Shown here piece by piece: positions 1 to 5,888 of a stretch of DNA of 5,888 nt. Location of the stretch: positions 1 through 5,888 of the forward strand of contig JAQBNV010000668.1 in assembly GCA_028288395.1 (NCBI GenBank), read 5' to 3'. The number at the start of each line of letters is the position of its first letter. The first letter of the stretch is position 1. The notes beneath the pieces were generated by a model. It had not been told where the DNA came from. It saw nothing but the letters and a program-made list of their open reading frames with translations, and made no database searches. The stretch is from Adhaeribacter sp. GTDB taxonomy: Bacteria > Bacteroidota > Bacteroidia > Cytophagales > Hymenobacteraceae. The position numbers were made by a program, and so were the translations under genes.

Positions 1-2163
1 AAAAGGTTTATTGGCCTGCTCGGGTTTTAATTCCGGAAAATGGCTGTACTGTACTGCCGAATCGCCATATACTGGCTGGATGGTCCGGCTCACGGCATCG
101 GCAAATTGTTCGGCCGACATCCGCTTGCGCAACATGCCGGTGAAGCGATAATCGGGGGCATTAATTTTTTGTTCGTCTTTTACCCCCACCGAAGGCAACT
201 GATACGTTTGGGAGGTGGCAATCAGGTAAATCAATTCTTTTACATCGTAATTCCGGGCCACAAAATCCGAAGCCAGCCAATCGAGCAAATCCTGGCTCCA
301 GGGCTCATTGTCCATCGCGTCTACGGGCGCTACAATGCCGCGCCCCAGCATCTGGCCCCATACCCGGTTTACGATGGTACGATAAAGACGGCCATTGGCG
401 GGTTTTGCCAGATTTTCGGCCAGCTGCCGTAATTTTTCTTTTACCGGAGCGGCTTCATCAATGGTGCCCAGCTCTTCCCACAATATTTTGGTGTCGGCCA
501 TTTTGCCGGTAGGCACATCGCACCGGTTTATCTCCAAAGTACTGTCGGCAAATATATTCGCAAACGCGTAGGCATCTTTCAGTTTCCAGTCGCTGATAAA
601 GCTATCGTGGCAGGAGGTACACTTTAAATTAAGGCCCAGTAAAACCTGCGAAACATTTTGCGCGGCCTGCATTTCGGCGCGCTGGCTGGCATTTACGACG
701 CCCCGCCACTGTATACCCTTGATAAAGCCCTGCGATTCTTTTGAAGGGTTTAGAAGCTCTTTTACAAACTGGTTGTAAGGCTTATTCGTTTGCAACGATT
801 TATAAAGCCAGTCCGAAATATTATAACGGCCTTTGGTAATATAGCCGGTGCCGGAATAATCATTGCGGAGAGCATCGTTCCAGAAGGTAAGCCAGTGCAG
901 GGCATAATCATCGTTCCGGTTTAACAATTGCCGGACCCAGAGAGCCCTTTTGTCGGGGCGGGTGTCTTGGGCAAAGGCCGCTAGTTCTTCCGGCGACGGC
1001 ACTACACCAATAATATCGAGGTATATTCTTCTTAAATATACACGGTCGCTTACCACTACCGGCCAGGTAATTTTATTCTTTTTAAAATACTGGTTTACCC
1101 ACAGGTCCACGGGGTTTTGCAGGTTTTGGGTGGCTGGTGGCAAGGCGGGCATCCGGGGTTTCAGCTCCGCTACCCGGAATATACTCTTTTGTCCCTTATC
1201 CGGCCAGGGTGCCCCCTTTTCTATCCAGTAGGTAATCAGGGCAATATCTTCTTTGCTCAAGGGCTTGCCTTTGCCCGGCATGGCTTCTTTGTGGCTGCGG
1301 GGCAGGTTTATCCGGCGGATAATTTCGCTATTGTGGGGCTCGCCCGGTACAATTATCGGCCCGGATTTGCCGCCTTTAAATACCAGATCCCGCTGGTCTA
1401 ACCGTAGTTCGCCTTTTATTTTATCGGAGCTGTGGCATTTATAACAGTTGTGCGCGAAGATGGCCCGTACCTGGGTATTCAGCTCTATTTGCTGCTCATG
1501 GGCTAGTTTACCGCCGCTTCCTTTTAGCGCTACTAAATTAAAGTTACCCCCACCGCCGGACGCATCTTCGTAATCATCGCTCCAGGGGATAACACTGGTC
1601 AGGTAAACCTCGCCGTGGGTAAGGGTGGCCCCATAATGCCCGGCGGCGGTAACGCCTACAGCCGTAAATAAAAGGATGCCCCGGTAATATTTTATCAGAT
1701 TCCAGCGGTCTTGTTTCTGGATGATATAAAGAAAGCCTGCCGCCACTATACCCAGCACGGCGGTAGCTACACCAGTCCAGCGGTGAATGGCCAGGGTATC
1801 GCCGCCGTAATCTTCCTGGCCGGCCAGCATCCAGCCCAAAATAGCCGAAAGCACCGCGCCGGCTGCCCCCAATATTACCAGCAGATCGATGCCCGGCCGC
1901 AGCCGGGAAGTAAAGTTTTTGAAGGTAAATATTTCTAATAAAGCCGCCAGGCAAAGTAAGGTTACCGGAAAATGAACGGCCAGCGGGTGCAGCCTGCCCA
2001 AAAGTTTAAATAACCAAAAAGTTTCATTTCCGCCACCGGTTGCAACAACGGCTGTATCCGGATCGGCCATGCCGTTGGCTATAAAAATAGGGCAAAAAAA
2101 ACAAGCTACTAAAACGACAACCAAGGTCTGGTATCTATAATTTTTAAAAGCTTTCCAATTCAT
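1..2163 (-). CDS. Membrane-anchored cytochrome: DUF2231 + PSCyt1 + DUF1549 + DUF1553 (3' end cut by window)
   Basis: I translated this minus-strand frame by hand: 721 codons without a stop, from the ATG at 2163 to the window edge, so the C-terminus is missing. Residues 12-30 are hydrophobic (signal anchor or first helix). Residues ~55-185 look like a DUF2231 membrane domain: HPLAVHFP at 59-66, helices near 61-79, 92-112, 130-147 and 162-178, HRWTG at 127-131 and HYGATLTHG at 176-184. Residues ~231-322 are a planctomycete cytochrome c domain with CYKCH at 240-244 and a possible Met ligand in EAMPGKGKPL (M295). Residues ~350-540 fit DUF1549, with a second CXXCH, CTSCH, at 515-519. Residues ~575-721 fit the start of DUF1553 (NRVWGQMLGRG at 599-609, LIATSQTY at 647-654). 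Inferred: c-type haem electron transfer, with the cytochrome part outside the cytoplasm; the substrate is unknown. The start is the first ATG and gives a full membrane segment; it has no Shine-Dalgarno, as is normal in Bacteroidota. M32 is a less likely start because it would remove the first hydrophobic segment. Confidence 0.93.
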   Translation of the reverse strand, partial: MNWKAFKNYRYQTLVVVLVACFFCPIFIANGMADPDTAVVATGGGNETFWLFKLLGRLHPLAVHFPVTLLCLAALLEIFTFKNFTSRLRPGIDLLVILGAAGAVLSAILGWMLAGQEDYGGDTLAIHRWTGVATAVLGIVAAGFLYIIQKQDRWNLIKYYRGILLFTAVGVTAAGHYGATLTHGEVYLTSVIPWSDDYEDASGGGGNFNLVALKGSGGKLAHEQQIELNTQVRAIFAHNCYKCHSSDKIKGELRLDQRDLVFKGGKSGPIIVPGEPHNSEIIRRINLPRSHKEAMPGKGKPLSKEDIALITYWIEKGAPWPDKGQKSIFRVAELKPRMPALPPATQNLQNPVDLWVNQYFKKNKITWPVVVSDRVYLRRIYLDIIGVVPSPEELAAFAQDTRPDKRALWVRQLLNRNDDYALHWLTFWNDALRNDYSGTGYITKGRYNISDWLYKSLQTNKPYNQFVKELLNPSKESQGFIKGIQWRGVVNASQRAEMQAAQNVSQVLLGLNLKCTSCHDSFISDWKLKDAYAFANIFADSTLEINRCDVPTGKMADTKILWEELGTIDEAAPVKEKLRQLAENLAKPANGRLYRTIVNRVWGQMLGRGIVAPVDAMDNEPWSQDLLDWLASDFVARNYDVKELIYLIATSQTYQLPSVGVKDEQKINAPDYRFTGMLRKRMSAEQFADAVSRTIQPVYGDSAVQYSHFPELKPEQANKPF

Positions 2164-2187
2164 TTCTTTGGGTTTATAAATCCGGAA

Positions 2188-2209
2188 GAAAACAGGGGGC
2201 GCTGTTTTC
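2188..2209 (-). repeat. Small inverted repeat in the leader of the cytochrome gene
   Basis: Perfect 8-bp arms, GAAAACAG and CTGTTTTC, flank the 6-nt loop CGCCCC (minus-strand reading). The repeat sits 24 nt upstream of the ATG at 2163. No T-tract follows it in the direction of transcription, so it is not an obvious terminator. It could be a leader hairpin affecting mRNA stability or translation, or an operator for a dimeric regulator. The structure is seen directly; any function is a guess. Confidence 0.5.
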
Positions 2210-2268
2210 GGAATTTAATTTTCTCTAATATAAAAATATTCAGGCAATTAACCATCCTGTACTGTCCT

Positions 2269-2278
2269 GCCCGCGGGC
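2269..2278. repeat. 10-bp GC-only palindrome between terminator and cytochrome gene
   Basis: GCCCGCGGGC is a perfect palindrome in an otherwise AT-leaning spacer, about 105 nt upstream of the cytochrome start codon. It could be a regulator-binding site or just chance; the arms are too short to call a terminator and no T-tract adjoins it. Confidence 0.35.
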
Positions 2279-2323
2279 CTTACCAACCCTAAATAGTTTT
2301 GATTAAGCCGATGCAGGAGAATC

Positions 2324-2370
2324 AAAAAAAAGCATAACCCTTTACCGGCGGCGGCAAAGGGTTATGCTTT
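2324..2370 (-). terminator. Strong intrinsic (rho-independent) terminator after susD
   Basis: On the minus strand, arms AAAGCATAACCCTTT (2370-2356) and AAAGGGTTATGCTTT (2343-2329) pair perfectly over 15 bp. The 12-nt loop can extend the helix by three G-C pairs and one G-U wobble, leaving a CCGC tetraloop. A run of eight Ts (2331-2324) ends the structure, the first three shared with the stem. It begins 17 nt after the susD stop codon, so it most likely ends the susC-susD transcript and insulates the cytochrome gene. In the plus direction only three Ts follow the stem, so termination there should be weaker. Confidence 0.93.
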
Positions 2371-2387
2371 CGGCAACAAAGTTGGTG

Positions 2388-3893
2388 TTAGTAGCCCTTG
2401 TTCTGAATTAAATCTTTGTTAATCAGAATTTGGGGGGCTGGTATCGGGAAAACGTGTTCCGTTTCGGTAAATACATAATCAAGGGCATTAAATGCTACCC
2501 CGCCCCGCGGTACGGTAGGGTTTGCTTTTTCCTTGGCAGCATAAGCATTCATAAACTGGGCCAGCTCGGCTGGGGTTTTGGTCCGTTTTAAATCAAACCA
2601 GCGGTGGTTTTCAAAAGCCAGCTCAATTCGTCTTTCCTTCAGCAACTTGTCGCGGAAAGCCGCTTTGTCGAGGCCAGCTGCTTCCGCCAGCCCGGCGCGT
2701 TTGCGCACCTGGTTCAGGTAGTCGTAGGCTTCGGTGGAAGGGCCCGATTGTTCGTTAATACCTTCGGCCAGCATCAATAATACATCCGAATACCGTAGAA
2801 CCGGCCAGTTATTATCTGTCCTGCCGGCAATGGTATGGGCATAACGGTATTTGTTTATAAATGGTACCGGTACCACCTCGCCTTTGGCATTGGTGTAGCT
2901 GGTTTTAAGCGAAATATCTTTCCGTTTATCGCCTGGTTCATAAGCCGCAATAATATCGTTGGTAGGAATATTGCGCCCACCCGGTACAATATTGGCAAAT
3001 CCGGTAACAGCACCGGCCGAGAGCCGGGGAGCAAACGTATACATAAAGCTGCTCCACTCGCCCAGGTCGTTGCCACCCTGGTACTGTATTTCAAAAATAG
3101 ATTCAATATCGTTCTTTTTTTGCGGATTAAAGTTGTCGGCATAATCAGCTACCAGGGCGTAGCCCAAAGGCAATGTTTGCTTCAGGGTGCTTACCGCTTC
3201 GGGATATTGTTTTTTGGTAAGATATACCTTTCCCAGCAAAGCCAATGCCGCACCTTTGGTTATCCGCCCGGCGTTGGCCGCATCGTATTTAACCGGCAGC
3301 ACCGCAATCGCTTCTTTCAGGTCGGTTTCGATTTGGGTATAAACTTCGGCTTCCGGCGTCCGCAATAAGGCAAAGGCTTCGTTCGGATTTTTTAGGGTTT
3401 TTGTAACCAAAACCACATCGCCAAAATACCGCACCAGGTTAAAATAATAAAATGCTCTAATAAATTTTAACTGTCCCTCTAAAGGCCCTTTAACGGCTGG
3501 GTCGATGGTTGTACTGGCCGCGAGCTTTTCGAGGGTGAAGTTGGTATTATATAGCGCGGCGTAGTAATTATTCCACAAGTTAGATATTTCGCCGTTGCCG
3601 GAATTTACCGTAGAGAACTCGAAGGCTTCCCAGCCGCTGGCGCCACCCCGGTCCAGCGGGTTAAAATCGAGCGTGGTGTTATCCGAAGTAAATTCCTGGA
3701 AAAGATATTCGTTGTTAGTAATGCCCTGTAATTGACCGTAAACGCCGTTTAGCGCTTGTTCTACCTGGGTTTGATTTTTATAAAATAATTCTGAGCCAAT
3801 GCGGGTCGGGTCGGTGGTGACTAAAAAGTCATCGTCGCACGAAACCCCAACCAGGCTGAGACAGATGATACCTATATATGTTATTTTTTTCAT
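2388..3893 (-). CDS. SusD/RagB-family nutrient-binding outer-membrane lipoprotein
   Basis: Complete 501-aa protein of normal family length. It is expected to cap the partner SusC barrel at the cell surface and capture the oligomeric substrate. Residues 1-18 are a lipoprotein signal peptide (MKK, hydrophobic core, GVS) and C19 is the likely lipidated cysteine. The DDD right after it fits the acidic surface-export signal known for Bacteroidota lipoproteins. The N-terminal SusD-like half includes RAFYYFNLVRYFGDV at 146-160 and a TPR-like helix pair around 215-240. The C-terminal RagB/SusD half has LRYSDVLLMLAE (366-377), LKERRIELAFENHRWFDLKR (418-437) and the typical ending FPIPAPQ...QNKGY (482-501). 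The start codon lies 11 nt after the susC stop, so the two are co-transcribed and probably translationally linked. The spacer is AT-rich with no Shine-Dalgarno. The substrate cannot be told from sequence alone. Confidence 0.97.
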   Translation of the reverse strand: MKKITYIGIICLSLVGVSCDDDFLVTTDPTRIGSELFYKNQTQVEQALNGVYGQLQGITNNEYLFQEFTSDNTTLDFNPLDRGGASGWEAFEFSTVNSGNGEISNLWNNYYAALYNTNFTLEKLAASTTIDPAVKGPLEGQLKFIRAFYYFNLVRYFGDVVLVTKTLKNPNEAFALLRTPEAEVYTQIETDLKEAIAVLPVKYDAANAGRITKGAALALLGKVYLTKKQYPEAVSTLKQTLPLGYALVADYADNFNPQKKNDIESIFEIQYQGGNDLGEWSSFMYTFAPRLSAGAVTGFANIVPGGRNIPTNDIIAAYEPGDKRKDISLKTSYTNAKGEVVPVPFINKYRYAHTIAGRTDNNWPVLRYSDVLLMLAEGINEQSGPSTEAYDYLNQVRKRAGLAEAAGLDKAAFRDKLLKERRIELAFENHRWFDLKRTKTPAELAQFMNAYAAKEKANPTVPRGGVAFNALDYVFTETEHVFPIPAPQILINKDLIQNKGY

Positions 3894-3904
3894 TTGATTA
3901 AAAT

Positions 3905-5888
3905 TTAGAAGTTAACTCTGGCGCCTACGGAGAATGTTCTGGGAACCGGGTAAGACTCGTCGTCGTTGTTCAGTTCTGTTCCGCCTCTTACACCGGCATC
4001 GGGGTTATTGCCGGGATAATTCGTGAGCAGATACATATTAGAGGCGTTAATAAAAATCCGGGCATCGGTTAAGAAGGATTTCATCTTGGGCAGGGTATAA
4101 CCCAGGGTAATATTTTTTACCCACATGTGGCTGGCATCGTACACGTAGCGTTCGCTGCTTTCCCGGGACCATTTAAAGTAATTAGTGCCCCCTTGTGAGT
4201 TTTTAGCGCCAGGGTTAGAACCCGGATTTTCAGGTGACCGCCACCGGTCTTTGGCTTTGTCCAACACGTTAAATACACCGTCCATGTTCATGGTAGAGGC
4301 CTCAATATTGCGGTAGACATCGTAGTTCTGAGCGCCCATAAATAAAATATTAAAATCGAAACGCTTGTAATCCACGGCAAAGGTCCAGGCCCAGTTAAAG
4401 GCCGGATTTGGATTACCTATTTCTACCATATCTTTGGTATCATAAGTAATTTCGCCATTGCCGTCGGCATCAAAAAATTTCATGCCACCCGGAATAACGC
4501 CATCCTGTTTTGGCGAAGCATCAATTTCGGCCTGGGTGTTAAAAATGCCGAGTTTCCGGTAACCGTAAATCATGCCAATGGGACGGCCCACTTTCTGCAC
4601 GTTGTAGCCGCCATAAAAGCTGCCGTAGTAGAGCATATCGTTTTCGCCTTTAATGGCTAATATTTTGTTCCGGTTAAAAGCAATATTGGGGCTGGTCCTG
4701 AAATTGACGGCGCCGATGCTGGTTTTAAATTCCAAACCTAATTCCACGCCTTTGTTCTCTACTTTACCAATATTGGCCAAACTGGTGGTAAAGCCCGAAA
4801 CAGCCGGTATCGAAATCGGCAGCAGCATATCGTTGGTAATCTTTTTGTAATATTCGGCGGTTAAAACCAGTTTATTATCCAGCAGCGCTAAATCCAAACC
4901 AATATCCAATTGATTCGATCTTTCCCAACCCAGGTCTACGTTGGCAAAAGAGCTTACTACTTTGCCCGGTGCAAAAGCGTTGCCCAATACGTAATTGTTG
5001 GCGTTCATGAAAGCTAAATGGGCATAATGTCCGCTATTGGCTGTTTCGGTTATGCCATAGCTGTTATTACCGGTCACTCCCCAACTGCCGCGCAGCTTTA
5101 AATCGGCTAACCAATTAAATTCTGGCATAAACGCTTCTTCCGAAATTCGCCAGCCCACCGAGGCTGCCGGGAAATTGCCGTATTTGTTTTCAGCGCCAAA
5201 CCGCGAACTTCCTTCCCGCCGCATCGAAGCCGAAAACAAATATTTTTCTTTAAAGGAATAGTTTACCCTACTCAGGTAAGCCAGCATGGTCCAGCCGTAT
5301 TCGTAGGAGTTAGCCGAACGTAAAGAGGCAGCACCCAGATAAGGTACTAGATCATCCGGAAAAGTATTACCCGAACCGTCAATGCCTCTTACTTTTTCTT
5401 CCTGGGCGGTAAACCCAACTAACAGGTCGAGGTTATGGTTTTCGCCTAATTCTGGGGCATACGTCAGCAATTGGTCACTTGAAAGGTTGTAAAGCTGATC
5501 CGTAATTTCGCGGGCGGTGGCAATGAGCGGAGGTGCACCCGAGGTGCCGGATGCTACCGCAGCGCCAATGGTAGAAGGTACGTACTCTTTAAAGCTATTG
5601 AAATTTACCTTGGCGTTTACCGACGACCGGAATTTCAGGCCTTTTACTATTGAAAACTCCAGATTGCCATTGGTTAAGGCATCGGCAATGTTGCGCCGGC
5701 GGAGAATATTATGCAGCATAAATACTGGGTTCGGGAAGCCAAAAACGCCGTCTACGCCCCCAATGTACGGCCGCAGGGTGCCATCTTCGTTGTAGGCTGG
5801 TTCCCGCGGATCCATGATCAGAGTAGACCCTACTAGTGCACTGCGCCCATCGGTGTTGGCCAGGTTTTGTTTCGAGTAGCTCCCGTTG
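3905..5888 (-). CDS. SusC/RagA-family TonB-dependent outer-membrane transporter (5' end cut by window)
   Basis: About 660 codons of the C-terminal part; family members are usually ~1000 aa, so roughly a third is missing: signal peptide, carboxypeptidase-like N-terminal domain, TonB box and most of the plug. The ATG at 5815 is internal: the same frame stays open to the right edge and reads sensibly there (NGSYSKQNLANTDGRSALVG). Barrel signatures include the strand-turn segment RREGSSRFG...YGNFPAASVGWRISEE followed by LRGSWGVTGNNSYG (~5060-5230). Next comes a DADGNG acidic loop with a following IGNPNPAF (4400-4471), a hallmark of SusC proteins. The end is typical: WVKNITLGYTLP, then YPVPRTFSVGARVNF, with the terminal Phe recognised by the barrel-assembly machinery. 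It forms the TonB-driven import channel that pairs with the SusD encoded 11 nt downstream. The operon promoter and any regulators lie outside the window. Confidence 0.97.
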   Translation of the reverse strand, partial: NGSYSKQNLANTDGRSALVGSTLIMDPREPAYNEDGTLRPYIGGVDGVFGFPNPVFMLHNILRRRNIADALTNGNLEFSIVKGLKFRSSVNAKVNFNSFKEYVPSTIGAAVASGTSGAPPLIATAREITDQLYNLSSDQLLTYAPELGENHNLDLLVGFTAQEEKVRGIDGSGNTFPDDLVPYLGAASLRSANSYEYGWTMLAYLSRVNYSFKEKYLFSASMRREGSSRFGAENKYGNFPAASVGWRISEEAFMPEFNWLADLKLRGSWGVTGNNSYGITETANSGHYAHLAFMNANNYVLGNAFAPGKVVSSFANVDLGWERSNQLDIGLDLALLDNKLVLTAEYYKKITNDMLLPISIPAVSGFTTSLANIGKVENKGVELGLEFKTSIGAVNFRTSPNIAFNRNKILAIKGENDMLYYGSFYGGYNVQKVGRPIGMIYGYRKLGIFNTQAEIDASPKQDGVIPGGMKFFDADGNGEITYDTKDMVEIGNPNPAFNWAWTFAVDYKRFDFNILFMGAQNYDVYRNIEASTMNMDGVFNVLDKAKDRWRSPENPGSNPGAKNSQGGTNYFKWSRESSERYVYDASHMWVKNITLGYTLPKMKSFLTDARIFINASNMYLLTNYPGNNPDAGVRGGTELNNDDESYPVPRTFSVGARVNF

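Noticed and set aside
40..432. 130-codon open frame on the plus strand
   Set aside because: It lies antisense to the DUF1553 region of the cytochrome gene, its translation resembles no known domain, and the minus-strand frame carries clear family motifs.
1574..1954. 126-codon minus-strand open frame inside the cytochrome gene
   Set aside because: It is in a different frame from the 721-codon gene, which shows the DUF2231 helices and His motifs across the same bases; this one is Arg/Gly-rich with no domain character.
2225..2232. TATATTAG as a Bacteroidota -7 promoter element for the cytochrome gene
   Set aside because: It differs from TAnnTTTG at one base, but no TTTG-like -33 element lies 19-21 nt upstream, so the match is too weak to annotate.
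2835..3368. 177-codon plus-strand open frame
   Set aside because: Antisense to the middle of the SusD gene, whose reading frame is complete and carries strong family motifs; nothing supports a real antisense protein.
5517..5795. 92-codon plus-strand open frame
   Set aside because: Antisense shadow of the SusC barrel region with no recognisable domain.
5813..5815. ATG at 5815 as the start of the SusC gene
   Set aside because: The frame continues upstream without a stop to the window edge with plausible SusC sequence, and starting here would remove the signal peptide and plug that the family needs.
1..5888. Mobile element, CRISPR array or defence system
   Set aside because: No transposase, integrase, direct-repeat array, terminal inverted repeats or defence-type domain was seen; all coding capacity is explained by the SusC, SusD and cytochrome genes.

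Overview
The window reads as part of a Bacteroidota chromosome. A TonB-dependent SusC-type transporter gene is followed 11 nt later by a SusD-type surface lipoprotein gene. No Shine-Dalgarno sequences precede the start codons, and coding sequence is dense. The style of the proteins, and a DUF2231/planctomycete-type cytochrome gene next door, point to Cytophagales (Adhaeribacter/Hymenobacteraceae-like). That placement is an impression from protein style, not a database result.

Everything recognisable lies on the minus strand, so transcription runs from high to low coordinates. From right to left: (1) 5888-3905, the C-terminal ~660 codons of a SusC/RagA-family outer-membrane transporter, cut by the right edge; (2) 3893-2388, a complete 501-aa SusD/RagB-family lipoprotein; (3) 2370-2324, a very strong intrinsic terminator 17 nt after the susD stop; (4) 2323-2164, a ~160-nt leader holding a 10-bp palindrome and a small hairpin but no clear promoter; (5) 2163-1, 721 codons of one uninterrupted frame that runs off the left edge. 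This last frame encodes a membrane-anchored DUF2231 + planctomycete cytochrome c (PSCyt1, PF07635) + DUF1549 (PSCyt2, PF07583) + DUF1553 (PSD1, PF07587) protein with two CXXCH haem-attachment motifs.

The SusC/SusD pair should form one outer-membrane uptake machine for a glycan or other oligomer. Its substrate cannot be read from the sequence, and no glycoside hydrolase, sulfatase or sigma/anti-sigma pair lies in the window. The cytochrome gene has the same orientation but is separated by the terminator, so it is probably a separate transcription unit. It may start a second cluster continuing beyond position 1, where related loci often carry a DUF1501 gene. Its proximity to a nutrient-uptake pair suggests, but does not show, a redox step linked to use of the imported substrate.

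I saw no tRNA, rRNA, CRISPR array, insertion sequence or integration scar. The plus-strand open frames are antisense shadows of the three real genes.
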